Origin: Terriglobales bacterium
Lineage (GTDB): Bacteria > Acidobacteriota > Terriglobia > Terriglobales > Acidobacteriaceae
Direction: 5' to 3'
DNA: 64,000 nt
Assembly: GCA_025462725.1 (NCBI GenBank)
Contig: JAOAPE010000003.1
Span: 186,001-250,000, forward strand
The notes under the pieces are model-generated. The model saw only the letters and a list, made by a program, of their open reading frames with translations, was not told the DNA's origin and searched no databases. Shown piece after piece: positions 54,856 to 63,398 of this stretch (the first letter of the stretch is position 1; every line of letters begins with the position of its first letter). The translations under genes were made by a program, and so were the position numbers.

Positions 54856-55893
54856 ATGTCGAATCACGCAATTAACGTTATCGGAGCGTCGCTGGGCGGC
54901 GTTGAAGCGCTACAGGAACTCACTGCGGGGCTACCGAAGGATTTACCTGCGGCTGTCTTCGTAGTGCTTCATGTGAGCGCACAGGCTCCAAGCCTTCTCC
55001 GGCAGATTCTTAATCGCTGCGGCGCATTGAAAGCCGTACATCCGAAGGACGGCGAAGCCATTCAGGCAGGACGAATCTACGTTGCGCCACCTGACAATCA
55101 CCTCATCGTCGAAAACGGTTACATGCGGGTGCTGCGGGGACCTAAAGAAAACCGGCATCGTCCAGCGATCGACGTACTGTTCAGGTCTGCTGCCCGAGCG
55201 TATGGGAATCAAGTTGTGGGCGTTGTCCTGACGGGTTCACTTGATGATGGCACGGTCGGAATGTTGGCAGTAAAGAAACGTGGCGGCATTTGCGTTGTGC
55301 AGGATCCGGAAAGCGCCTTTTGCCCAGACATGCCTAAGAGTGTTTTGCGTTATTTGAAACCCGATTACACGCTGCCATTGCCGGAAATAGCTCCGGCACT
55401 GGAGTTGATCGCTCAAACTAAAGCCACCGCTCCGGAATCCCCCGTTAGCAAAGAAATGGAGCAAGAGAGTCGGGTCGCGGAGATGGATATGAATAGGATG
55501 TCAGATGACGATAAGCCTGGTAAGCCTTCAGCATTTGCTTGTCCGGATTGCCATGGGGTGCTTTGGGAGATTGATGACGACGGCCAGGATTTTGTTCGAT
55601 ACCGCTGCCGGGTAGGTCATGCCTACACGGCGGCCAGTTTCGCCGCGGCACACTCGGAACACCTGGAAAACTCTATGTGGGCTGCGCTTCGGGCTTTAGA
55701 AGAAAGCGCCTCGCTGGCGCGACGAATGGCGGACAAAGCCAAAGAAAAAGACCGTTTGGCAAGCGCTGCCCGGTTCGAAGAACACGCGATGATCAAAGAA
55801 CGCCAAGCATCGCTTATGAGAACCGTGTTGCTGGAAAACGAACAACTCATATCCGACATGTATTCTGCTACCAGCAAATTGAACGTCGCCTAA
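54856..55893 (+). CDS. Orphan CheB-type methylesterase with C-terminal zinc ribbon
   Basis: 345 aa. The CheB catalytic domain lacks the usual N-terminal receiver. Catalytic triad candidates are Ser12 in IGASLGG, His39 in VVLHVS and Asp131 in LTGSLDDG. From about residue 218 there is a zinc ribbon (CPDCHGVLWEIDDDG, then RCRVGHAY), followed by a helical tail. This domain set is typical of stand-alone CheB proteins that are often fused or adjacent to CheR in non-chemotactic systems; no CheR or MCP gene is in the window. Ends at a very strong terminator. Confidence 0.9.
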   Translation: MSNHAINVIGASLGGVEALQELTAGLPKDLPAAVFVVLHVSAQAPSLLRQILNRCGALKAVHPKDGEAIQAGRIYVAPPDNHLIVENGYMRVLRGPKENRHRPAIDVLFRSAARAYGNQVVGVVLTGSLDDGTVGMLAVKKRGGICVVQDPESAFCPDMPKSVLRYLKPDYTLPLPEIAPALELIAQTKATAPESPVSKEMEQESRVAEMDMNRMSDDDKPGKPSAFACPDCHGVLWEIDDDGQDFVRYRCRVGHAYTAASFAAAHSEHLENSMWAALRALEESASLARRMADKAKEKDRLASAARFEEHAMIKERQASLMRTVLLENEQLISDMYSATSKLNVA

Positions 55894-55936
55894 AGATCAA
55901 GGGCTGGCAGGTTGCTGCCAGCCCTTGATCTTTCTT
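55892..55936. terminator. Bidirectional Rho-independent terminator
   Basis: Perfect 16-bp stem (GATCAAGGGCTGGCAG, 4-nt loop GTTG, complement; 55895-55930), extended by AAA/TTT on the two sides and followed by TTTCTT. It lies 1 bp after the cheB stop and 9 bp before the stop of the convergent gene, so serves both. Confidence 0.92.
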
Positions 55937-55944
55937 CACGATTC

Positions 55945-56700
55945 CTACCACATAGTGACTTTGTACTTGTCCACCCAGGTGTAGTAGTCGTCCTGTTTGT
56001 AATTTCCATTGAGTTGGAAGTGAGTGGTCACACCACCCCAATCTGAGGGTGCGATGCGGCGTGCATAGTACTTGTTGATGTACTTCTTCACACCATTGAA
56101 GGTGATCGCGATGTAGTGCACCTTGTTGTCTGAGGTGCGTTCATATTCCAATACCAGGTGGTTCCACTTGTAGGTCGGCGGAGCCGGGCATCCGATCCCA
56201 GTGGACGACCAATGCATATCGGCAAGAGTGCTGTTGGAAGTGTCCGGAACGGATATCTCCCATGTGTGACTGGAACGAATGTCACACTGCACGCCGAAGA
56301 TGAATCCCTTGCCGCCGAAGTACTGACTGGTATTGAATTCCATGCCCTGAGCGGCGGTTGCATTCTTGTAATAGAAGTAGGTGTCGTAGATGAAGTGGTG
56401 CATGTTACTAGCAGTGGTGCTACTGGTAACCAACTTCTTCGCATAAAGCGCGTTTGAGTAGGGAGTGCTACCACCTAGAAAGAACTGGATGGAGTTTCCG
56501 TCTATCGAAGGCGAAGAGATGAATTGTTTTAGCGAGAATGCTGCAGTTGGTCCCGAGCCATTTACCCCGGCGCAAGAACTGCAGGTACTCCATCCGGACG
56601 ACTGATCGATATTCGAAAACGTGGTTTGAGAGAACGCCGCGGTCGCCACACTGATCACAAACGCGGCTATGAGTGCTTTCTGTTGAATAAGCTGCTTCAT
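55945..56700 (-). CDS. Secreted protein, paralogue A of a tandem pair
   Basis: 251 aa from ATG 56700 (AGGAG 6 nt upstream). Signal peptide residues 1-24 (ending ATAAFSQ). Mature protein starts TTFSNIDQSSGWSTCSSCAG with a CxxC pair. It is beta-rich with a conserved HHFIYDTYFYYKN block, a YFGGKGFIFGVQCDIR block and a Trp-rich end (YYTWVDKYKVTMW). It resembles a concanavalin/LamG-like sandwich; no catalytic motif. About 60 percent similar by eye to paralogue B next door. Function unknown. Confidence 0.8.
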   Translation of the reverse strand: MKQLIQQKALIAAFVISVATAAFSQTTFSNIDQSSGWSTCSSCAGVNGSGPTAAFSLKQFISSPSIDGNSIQFFLGGSTPYSNALYAKKLVTSSTTASNMHHFIYDTYFYYKNATAAQGMEFNTSQYFGGKGFIFGVQCDIRSSHTWEISVPDTSNSTLADMHWSSTGIGCPAPPTYKWNHLVLEYERTSDNKVHYIAITFNGVKKYINKYYARRIAPSDWGGVTTHFQLNGNYKQDDYYTWVDKYKVTMW

Positions 56701-56745
56701 TTCGACTCCTGTTATCTTGGGGTTATTGTTTGGAGATTTACCGCA

Positions 56746-56800
56746 CCCCATGTTGCATGGGGCCAGCGTCGGCGGGACCGCTAGAAGTGGAATCCCGCCG
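56746..56800. terminator. Two hairpins between the paralogues
   Basis: CCCCATG-TTG-CATGGGG (56746-56762) and CGGCGGGA...TCCCGCCG (56770-56777 with 56793-56800) lie in the 116-bp gap. Neither has a T-run on the minus strand; they may be stability or processing hairpins separating the two genes. Confidence 0.4.
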
Positions 56801-56816
56801 GCTTAAGACGAAGTTC

Positions 56817-57560
56817 TTACCAGAGAGTTACCTTGTATTTATCCATCCATACTGAGTAGTCATCCTGATTCTGGTTGCCGTTTAACTGAATATGGGTAGT
56901 GATCCCACCCCAGCTGGAGGGAGCAGTCCTATACGGCGTGGATTTGTTGATGTAGTGCTTTACCCCATTCAGAGTCACAGCGAGGTAGTGGATCTGGTTG
57001 CTCGAAGTGCGTTCCGCCTCGATGACAACATGGTTCCATTTGTTGGTCGGAGGAGCCGGGCATGCAATTCCTGTGGACTGCCAATGCATACCTGTCATGC
57101 TGCTCGAAGACGTGTCCGCAACCGATATCTTCCACGTCTTGGTATTTCGGACATCGCAGGTCATTCCGTACGTGAATCCCTTGCCGCCAAAGTACTGGGT
57201 GATGTTGAACTCAAGCCCCTGAACGGCAGTCGAATTCTTGTAGTAGAAATAGGCGTCATAGATGAAATGGTGAAGGGTGCTTGCAGTGCTGGTGCTGACG
57301 GGTAGCTTCTTCCACCACATGGCATCAGAGTAGGCAATGTTGCCGCCTAGAAAGAACTGCGCCGCCTTGCCGTCCATTGAGGGTGACGAGAGACCTTGCT
57401 TCATCCAGAAAGTAGCAGTGGTCCCATTCGCGCCAGCGCCCGCACACGTGGTGCATGAGCCGAAACCTGACATCTGGTCGATGTTCGAATACGTTGTTTG
57501 CGAAACTGCTGCTGTGGCTATCATGAATATGAATGCGCTTACGATTGCTAACTTCTTCAA
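56817..57560 (-). CDS. Secreted protein, paralogue B of a tandem pair
   Basis: 247 aa. Signal peptide residues 1-20 (ending TAAVSQ). Same architecture as paralogue A: TTYSNIDQMSGFGSCTTCAG with a CxxC, LHHFIYDAYFYYKN, YFGGKGFTYGMTCDVR, CPAPPTNKWNHV and the end DDYSVWMDKYKVTLW. The two genes probably arose by local duplication. Located 347 bp from the divergent TPR gene. Confidence 0.8.
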   Translation of the reverse strand: MKKLAIVSAFIFMIATAAVSQTTYSNIDQMSGFGSCTTCAGAGANGTTATFWMKQGLSSPSMDGKAAQFFLGGNIAYSDAMWWKKLPVSTSTASTLHHFIYDAYFYYKNSTAVQGLEFNITQYFGGKGFTYGMTCDVRNTKTWKISVADTSSSSMTGMHWQSTGIACPAPPTNKWNHVVIEAERTSSNQIHYLAVTLNGVKHYINKSTPYRTAPSSWGGITTHIQLNGNQNQDDYSVWMDKYKVTLW

Positions 57561-57907
57561 TTGTTTGCCCCTAAGTAGGATCGTGCTCCGTCAGGAGCGT
57601 TCAACAATGTCCGACACTAAAGCGCGCGACGATGGGAATCAATAGGGCTTCCGGACTAGGTATCGTCTCGCTCGGAATTGCGAACTAGTTGCGGGTTAGG
57701 GTGAGCCCTTAATCCCGTGGTGGTGATTGTTAGGCCAGAGTTCCAGGAAACCTTCTCTCAGCGCGGCTTTCATGCAGTCGTCCTGAACTGCTGCTGCCGT
57801 GAATAGAGGCTGGAAGTAAGAAGAGACCTTAATCCTTCTCCAAGAGATTTCTTCATTGATAAACCGGCAGGAAAACTCAATCCGAGCGCGGATATAATCG
57901 GACTACC
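57561..57907. other. Divergent intergenic region
   Basis: No gene seen. A perfect TATAAT (57893-57898) lies 9 nt before the TTG start of the TPR gene. The -35 region before it is weak (GGAAAA around 57870). The side facing paralogue B contains its leader, with no clear promoter pair. Confidence 0.5.
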
Positions 57908-59500
57908 TTGAAACGAACACTTTTCATTCCTCTGACTTTGGTAGCTCTGACTTTGTTTTGCGGGGTATCAGCAGCTCAATCAGCCAAACGCTCAGGTCAT
58001 ATCGCCGTCGTAATTCCCTTCGAAAACACATCCAAAGCGCCGGGAATCGATTGGATCGGGGAGGCCTTCTCGGAGACATTAGGCCAGCGGCTGACTGCGG
58101 CCCAGTTGTTCGTGATCCGTCGGGAGGATCGAATCTACGCATTCGACCGACTAGGACTGCCAACGAACCTGCGACCTTCGAGGGCCACTCTCTACCGCAT
58201 CGCTGAAGAGATGGACGTGGATTACGTGGTTATGGGCAGCTATGCGTATGACGGCAGAAGCTTTACAGTGCGCTCCCAATTGATGGACATGAAGCGGCTG
58301 CGGCTTTCTCCGGAGGCCGTCGAAACGGGTGCCCTGCCCCAGTTGGGAGAGATACAGAACTCTGTCGCGTGGGACCTTTTGCACGACATGGATCCGATGT
58401 TCAAAGATTCCAAGAACGACTACATTGCCGCAGTTTCAAGGTCCGGACAGATTCGACTGGATGCGTTGGAGAATTACATTCGTGGGCTCCTGGACGTCGC
58501 GAAAGACGATAAGGTCAAACATTTCAAGGAAGCGGTGCGGCTCAATCCTACTTACGTTCAGGCAATGCTTCAGCTCGGCAAGACATACTTCGCAGCCAAG
58601 GAGTACGAGCCTTCGATCCTCTGGTTGAGTAAGGTGCCGAAAGACGAGGCAGCGGCGAGCGAAGCAAATTTCTACATCGGCCTGGCCGGCTATTACACCG
58701 GGAACTTCGAGCGGGCAGAGGAAGCGTTCACATTCGTATCGGGCAGAGTTCCCTTGATCGAGGTTTACAACAACCTGGGGGTGGTTTCTGCCAGGCGCGG
58801 CAAGAAGAATGCCGTGGATTACTTCGAGCGGGTAGTCCAAGCGGACTCGCGCGATGCGGACTACCGTTTTAATCTAGGGCTCGCGCTTTACCGGAATGGC
58901 GATACAAATGGCGCACAGCGGCAGTTGAAGGAAGCGCTTAGCTTGAAGCCACAGGATACTGAGACCAAGGCTCTGCTCGAAATCGTCAACTCGTCAAAGA
59001 CACCCGCCGCGGGAGTGAAGCTTCCGGTTGAGCGAATCAAGAGGAACTATGACGAAACCTCCTATCGGCAGTTGGCGTTAGAGATCCAAAATGCCAACGA
59101 GGAACGCTATGCGAAGCTCTCCCGACCGGAGCATGCAGCCATGCATGTGAAGCACGGAACAGAGTTGATCAGCCAAGGGTTATTGGACCAGGCGGAGAGT
59201 GCGTTTCGTGAGGCGATTCTCCTGGATGTAAGTAATTCGGGCGCCCACGCTGGGCTGGCAACAGTGCTTGAAGAGCGGAATGAACTCTCTGATGCGCGAT
59301 TTGAAGCGACGGCCGCTAACAGGCTGAGGTTTTCCGCGGAAGCCTTTCTTGCTTTGGCCCGTATCGACCTTAAACAAAATAAGCTGGAATCTGCCAGGGA
59401 CAATGTGGAACGGGCGTTGAAGATGGATAGCGCCAGTGTGGCGGCGAGCGAACTGAAGCGTACGATAACGGAGCAACTTCAGCAGAAGGAGAATCGATGA
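57908..59500 (+). CDS. CsgG/FlgO-like plus TPR secreted protein
   Basis: 530 aa. The start is TTG 57908; no ATG or GTG exists between the upstream in-frame stop and this codon, and the signal peptide (LVALTLFCGVSAAQS) begins here. Residues about 30-150 resemble the CsgG/FlgO/TolB-N type domain (IAVVIPFENTSKAPGIDWIG, then YVVMGSYAYDGRSFTVRSQL). From about 195 onward there are tetratricopeptide repeats (YVQAMLQLGKTYFAAKEYEP, ADYRFNLGLALYRNGDTNGA, SGAHAGLATVLEERNELSDA). Overlaps the NfeD gene by 4 bp (ATGA), so translationally coupled. Probably a periplasmic scaffold for envelope assembly. Confidence 0.85.
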   Translation: MKRTLFIPLTLVALTLFCGVSAAQSAKRSGHIAVVIPFENTSKAPGIDWIGEAFSETLGQRLTAAQLFVIRREDRIYAFDRLGLPTNLRPSRATLYRIAEEMDVDYVVMGSYAYDGRSFTVRSQLMDMKRLRLSPEAVETGALPQLGEIQNSVAWDLLHDMDPMFKDSKNDYIAAVSRSGQIRLDALENYIRGLLDVAKDDKVKHFKEAVRLNPTYVQAMLQLGKTYFAAKEYEPSILWLSKVPKDEAAASEANFYIGLAGYYTGNFERAEEAFTFVSGRVPLIEVYNNLGVVSARRGKKNAVDYFERVVQADSRDADYRFNLGLALYRNGDTNGAQRQLKEALSLKPQDTETKALLEIVNSSKTPAAGVKLPVERIKRNYDETSYRQLALEIQNANEERYAKLSRPEHAAMHVKHGTELISQGLLDQAESAFREAILLDVSNSGAHAGLATVLEERNELSDARFEATAANRLRFSAEAFLALARIDLKQNKLESARDNVERALKMDSASVAASELKRTITEQLQQKENR

Positions 59501-60786
59501 GCTCTAGACGGTACGCGGCGATTGCCATTTGTTTGTTGCTGGTCTGCGGCTCTGCTTCCGCTGACGTTCTTAAGATAGTGGTTAATGACACCATCAATCC
59601 GATCACGGCTGAATACATATCCCGAGCGATCGACCAGGCGAAGACTGAAAAAGCCGACGCCGTCCTCATCGAGCTGCGCACTCCGGGCGGGCTGCTCGAT
59701 TCCACGCGCACCATCATCGAGAAGATACTCACTTCAGAAGTACCGGTGATTGTTTACGTCACACCTAGCGGCGGGTATGCAGCGTCGGCGGGATTTTTCA
59801 TACTCGAATCGGCGGACATTGCAGCGATGGCACCCGGAACCAATACCGGTGCGGCGCATCCGGTGCTCTCTGGTGGAATCAAAGTCGACGACGTGATGAA
59901 GCAAAAGATGGAGAACGATGCAGCCGCGCTGATGCGGTCCTACTCAGGAAAGCGCGGACGAAACGTTGAAATAGCTGAGAGCGCTGTGCTGCAATCGAAG
60001 TCGTTCACGGAACAGGAAGCGTTAGACAAAAAGCTGATCGACGTCATTGCTCCGGACGATCGCGACCTGCTGAATAAGCTCGATGGGCGCACCGTGTCGC
60101 GGTTCGATGGTAAGACCCTTACCCTGCACCTTGCGGGCAAGACCATTCGCTTTTACGAGATGACCCTGAAGCAGCAGATACTCGGATTCCTGATGGATCC
60201 CAATATCGCTTACATCCTGTTCTCGATTGGCATGTTGGCGCTCTATGCGGAATTCAATAATCCGGGTGCGGTTGTTCCGGGCGTGGTCGGATTGATCTTC
60301 ATCCTGCTCGCAATCTTTGCATTCAACTTGCTTCCCACACGTTTCGCCGCGCTGGCGCTCATTGTGGCAGCGTTCATCATGTTCGGGCTGGAAGTGAAGT
60401 TCGCCTCCCATGGCGTCTTAGGGCTTGGGGGAACGGTGATGATGGTCATCGGCGCTCTTTTGCTGGTGGATGGCCCTATCCCGCAAATGCGAGTTCGCCT
60501 GCTCACAGCGCTTTCGGTCAGTATCCCTATCGCGCTGATTACGATTTTCCTGATGAGCATCGCGTATAAGGCGCGGCTAAACAAGGTCACCACAGGCGAA
60601 GAAGGAATGATCGGCCAGATCGGAACCGCACAGACGTTGCTTGCTCCAGCCGGCAAGGTGTTTGTGCACGGCGAAACATGGAATGCAGTCTGTCCGGAGC
60701 ATGCGTCCATCGGCGAGCGGGTTCAAGTTAAGGAGGTGCGCGGCTTGCAACTTGAGGTAGCGCGAGTGAAGCAGCAGCAATCCTGA
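59497..60786 (+). CDS. NfeD family membrane serine protease (ClpP class)
   Basis: 429 aa. Signal peptide residues 1-22, then a ClpP/SDH-like protease domain (about 25-210, TPGGLLDSTRTIIEKI; the YVTPSGGYAASAGFFIL segment holds the nucleophile region, Ser-Ala-Gly, with the base Lys in the QSKSFTEQEAL area). Four transmembrane helices follow (about 235-350) and a C-terminal OB-fold (VTTGEEGMIGQIGTAQTLL). Such NfeD proteins cleave the C-terminus of stomatin partners; a slipin gene follows 78 bp downstream, matching the known gene pair. Confidence 0.93.
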   Translation: MSSRRYAAIAICLLLVCGSASADVLKIVVNDTINPITAEYISRAIDQAKTEKADAVLIELRTPGGLLDSTRTIIEKILTSEVPVIVYVTPSGGYAASAGFFILESADIAAMAPGTNTGAAHPVLSGGIKVDDVMKQKMENDAAALMRSYSGKRGRNVEIAESAVLQSKSFTEQEALDKKLIDVIAPDDRDLLNKLDGRTVSRFDGKTLTLHLAGKTIRFYEMTLKQQILGFLMDPNIAYILFSIGMLALYAEFNNPGAVVPGVVGLIFILLAIFAFNLLPTRFAALALIVAAFIMFGLEVKFASHGVLGLGGTVMMVIGALLLVDGPIPQMRVRLLTALSVSIPIALITIFLMSIAYKARLNKVTTGEEGMIGQIGTAQTLLAPAGKVFVHGETWNAVCPEHASIGERVQVKEVRGLQLEVARVKQQQS

Positions 60787-60864
60787 GAGAACGCCTTAGC
60801 TCCGCGGTGTTACAATCCGCCGCAGTGGTTCGCCGCAAAATCTGAGTGCAGCGGGTGAAATGAA

Positions 60865-61623
60865 ATGCCCTACTTCTCGACTATCGTCGTCATCGTCGTA
60901 GCAATCTATTTGCTGAATTCCATTAACATCCTGGCCGAATACGAGCGCGGCGTTATCTTTCGCTTGGGAAGACTTCTTCCCGAAGCTAAAGGACCGGGGC
61001 TGATCCTGGTCTTCGCTCCCATCGATCGCATTGTGCGGATCTCGCTGCGCCAAGAGGCCCTTGAAGTTCCGCCGCAGGACATCATCACCCGTGATAACGT
61101 CACTCTGAAAGTGAACGCCGTCATCTTCTTGCGAGTGGTGGAACCGCGAAATGCCGTCGTACAAGTATCGAACTATGTTTACCAGACATCGCAATTCGCG
61201 CAGACGACACTGCGATCGGTCCTCGGTGAGGTGGAACTCGACGAACTGCTCTCGCAACGCGAGAAGCTGAACCTTCGCATTCAGGACATCCTCGACAAGC
61301 ACACCGAACCGTGGGGCGTGAAGGTTGTCAACGTCGAAGTCAAACAGGTGGACATGCCCGAGTCCATGTTGCGCGCCATGGCAAAACAGGCGGAAGCGGA
61401 ACGCGAAAAGCGCTCGAAGATCATCCACGCGGAAGGTGAGTTTGCGGCAGCGCAGCGTCTGACTGACGCAGCCCGCGTGTTGGCTGAACAGCCTGCTGCC
61501 ATCCAACTCCGCTACCTGCAAACCCTGACAGAGATTGGCGTGGAGAAGAATACGACGATTGTCTTCCCTGTCCCGGTGGATTTGTTAGCGGGATTGCAGA
61601 ATCTTCTGGATAAAAAGTCCTGA
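60865..61623 (+). CDS. Slipin (stomatin/SPFH band-7 protein)
   Basis: 252 aa. One N-terminal hairpin membrane anchor (STIVVIVVAIYLLNSIN), then the SPFH domain (YERGVIFRLGRLLPEAKGPG, VNAVIFLRVVEPRNAV) and a coiled coil (AKQAEAEREKRSKIIHAEGE). C-terminal IVFPVPVDLLAGLQNLL resembles the hydrophobic tail cleaved by NfeD-type proteases. It forms membrane-microdomain scaffolds. Downstream partner of the NfeD gene. Confidence 0.94.
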   Translation: MPYFSTIVVIVVAIYLLNSINILAEYERGVIFRLGRLLPEAKGPGLILVFAPIDRIVRISLRQEALEVPPQDIITRDNVTLKVNAVIFLRVVEPRNAVVQVSNYVYQTSQFAQTTLRSVLGEVELDELLSQREKLNLRIQDILDKHTEPWGVKVVNVEVKQVDMPESMLRAMAKQAEAEREKRSKIIHAEGEFAAAQRLTDAARVLAEQPAAIQLRYLQTLTEIGVEKNTTIVFPVPVDLLAGLQNLLDKKS

Positions 61624-61679
61624 TTCGTGCGATAAGAATGTACAAACAACTCTGATCAGAAAGCGGATTGGGAGAACGA

Positions 61680-62342
61680 ATGTCGGCGAGTCAGGACACG
61701 GAATTAACCTTGAGCACAGGTAAGTTGCTGGGCTTCTTTTTTGGAATGGTAGTAGTCTGCGGGATCTTTTTCAGCCTGGGATACCTCGTGGGCAAAGGTT
61801 CAAGCCAGGCAGGCGCGCCAGTGATGACGGACAGCGCCGCGAATTCTAACTTAGTCACCAGCGGTGGAGCGAAACCCTCAGCAGGCAAGAGTGCTCCTGT
61901 GGAACCCAAGCCTTGCGTCGCAGGCGATGCGAACTGCATACCAGCCACGACTGATACTGCACAAACTGCAAGCGCGAGCGATCCTTCGTACCAGAAAGCA
62001 TTGCAACAGAAGGATGCGAATCCGCAGTTGGTTGCTCCTGAAGTTGCGCCAGCTCCCAAAGCAGACGACAAGAAAACTGTTGCAGCGACGAAGACTGCAA
62101 CTCCAGAATTGACCAATGCCGCGACTGGATTCATGGTTCAAGTGGCCGCCGTGAGCAAACAAGAGGACGCCGACGCCCTGGTGAAGGCCCTACGCAAGAA
62201 GGAGTATCCCGTATTTGTTGTGAGCCAGCCGAACAGCAACTTGTTCCACGTGCAAGTGGGGCCATTCGCCCAACAGAAAGACGCGGAAGCGATGCGCGCG
62301 AAACTTTCCGGCGACGGCTACAACGCAATCCTAAAAAAGTAA
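61680..62342 (+). CDS. SPOR domain membrane protein
   Basis: 220 aa from ATG 61680 (GGGAGAACGA upstream; a TTG at 61668 is rejected). One transmembrane helix near residues 13-33 (LLGFFFGMVVVCGIFFSLGYL). An Ala/Pro/Lys-rich periplasmic linker follows (about 35-145) with two Cys (PKPCVAGDANC). The C-terminal SPOR domain is about 148-220 (TGFMVQVAAVSKQEDADALV, then VQVGPFAQQKDAEAMRAKLS), which binds denuded septal peptidoglycan. Cell-division or envelope protein, 56 bp after slipin. Confidence 0.93.
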   Translation: MSASQDTELTLSTGKLLGFFFGMVVVCGIFFSLGYLVGKGSSQAGAPVMTDSAANSNLVTSGGAKPSAGKSAPVEPKPCVAGDANCIPATTDTAQTASASDPSYQKALQQKDANPQLVAPEVAPAPKADDKKTVAATKTATPELTNAATGFMVQVAAVSKQEDADALVKALRKKEYPVFVVSQPNSNLFHVQVGPFAQQKDAEAMRAKLSGDGYNAILKK

Positions 62343-62966
62343 CTAGTCTGTATCGAACCGCTGCTCTTTGAACGGATCACCATACATGTGGTATCCGTTC
62401 TGCTCCCAGAATCCGGGCATATCGCGGTCGAGGAACTCCAGCCCGCGCACCCACTTCACTGACTTCCATGCGTACAGATGCGGAACAATCAACCGCATTG
62501 GGTATCCATGGTCGGGTTCGAGCGGCTTGCCGTCATGATGTGTTGCGAATAGTACGCTGTCTCGGTCGAGATCAACGAGCGGGACGTTTGCGGTGTATCC
62601 CTGCTCGGCGTGAACGAGCACGAACTTGGCAGCGGGCTTTGGACGCGCCAGCTTCATCACTTCCCTGAAACTCACGCCACTCCAAGTGTTGTCGAAACGA
62701 CTCCAACGGGTAACGCAATGGAAGTCGCTAGTCACTTCGATGCGGGGCAGCCTTTGGAATTCTTCCCATGTGAGCCGGAGCGGCTGCTCAATTGCGCCAC
62801 GGATAAAGAAATCCCATGTGGCGGGATCAAAGGTTGGCACTGACCCGTAGTGCAGAACCGGCCATTTCAACGTGAGCGACTGGTGCGGAGGCAGACGCCC
62901 TGCTTCGGCCATCTCGCGTTCTTTCCGCTTGCGCTCATCGCCCGTAAATAGGCCCGAAAACTCCAT
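62343..62966 (-). CDS. Sulfite-oxidase-like molybdopterin oxidoreductase (YuiH/MsrP-like)
   Basis: 207 aa. The molybdopterin fold of the SUOX/MsrP family: WDFFIRGAIEQPLRLTWEEF at the start, Mo-coordinating Cys84 in DFHCVTRWS, then GVSFREVM and the distal MRLIVPHLYAWKSVKWVRGL motif that binds the cofactor. No signal peptide or Tat motif, so cytoplasmic, unlike MsrP. YuiH-type members are of unknown substrate. Convergent with the SPOR gene (stop 1 bp apart) and divergent from arsR. Confidence 0.9.
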   Translation of the reverse strand: MEFSGLFTGDERKRKEREMAEAGRLPPHQSLTLKWPVLHYGSVPTFDPATWDFFIRGAIEQPLRLTWEEFQRLPRIEVTSDFHCVTRWSRFDNTWSGVSFREVMKLARPKPAAKFVLVHAEQGYTANVPLVDLDRDSVLFATHHDGKPLEPDHGYPMRLIVPHLYAWKSVKWVRGLEFLDRDMPGFWEQNGYHMYGDPFKEQRFDTD

Positions 62967-62987
62967 ACAGAAATTCTATCGCAATAT

Positions 62988-63035
62988 CATATTGACAGTT
63001 ATCAATATGCACTGATATAGATACATATCAATATG
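62988..63035 (+). promoter_or_regulatory. arsR promoter with overlapping ArsR operator
   Basis: -35 TTGACA at 62992-62997, 18-bp spacer, -10 TATAGA at 63016-63021. A palindrome with perfect 8-bp arms CATATTGA-N6-TCAATATG (62988-63009) covers the -35 box. A second TCAATATG half-site (63028-63035) covers the ATG of arsR. The layout is that of ArsR/SmtB autorepression. The predicted transcript starts within a few nucleotides of the ATG. Confidence 0.75.
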
Positions 63036-63344
63036 GCTACTAAGACCATCTCCGGAATTGACGCTGCTTCGGTCCGGTTCAAAGCGCTTGCCGATCCGAA
63101 CCGACTGCGAATCCTGGCCATGCTCAAGAACCCGGCCTGCTGCGCACTGGACCTCGACAAAGGCATGTGCGCCTGTGACATCGAGTCCCAATTGAAGTTG
63201 TCCCAACCCACCATTTCCCATCACATGCGGATCCTGCGCGAGAGTGGATTAGTGGAAGCGGAGAAGATTGGCCCATGGATGTGGTATCGGCGGAATGAGA
63301 AAGCGCTACGGGAGCTTGCGGATTTGATCAACCAACGCGTTTAA
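63033..63344 (+). CDS. arsR: ArsR/SmtB family metalloregulator
   Basis: 103 aa winged-helix repressor. The recognition helix is in LKLSQPTISHHMRILRESGL. Metal-binding Cys candidates are Cys36-Cys37 and Cys46/Cys48 (MCACDI, the counterpart of the CVCDL motif of arsenic-sensing ArsR), a trivalent-arsenic type site. The gene has no ribosome-binding site before ATG 63033 and appears leaderless. It controls itself and the arsI-like gene 54 bp downstream. Confidence 0.93.
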   Translation: MATKTISGIDAASVRFKALADPNRLRILAMLKNPACCALDLDKGMCACDIESQLKLSQPTISHHMRILRESGLVEAEKIGPWMWYRRNEKALRELADLINQRV

Positions 63345-63398
63345 AAAATACACACTGACATTGATGACTATCGATGCCCTTCAAGAGGAGAACAAGCC

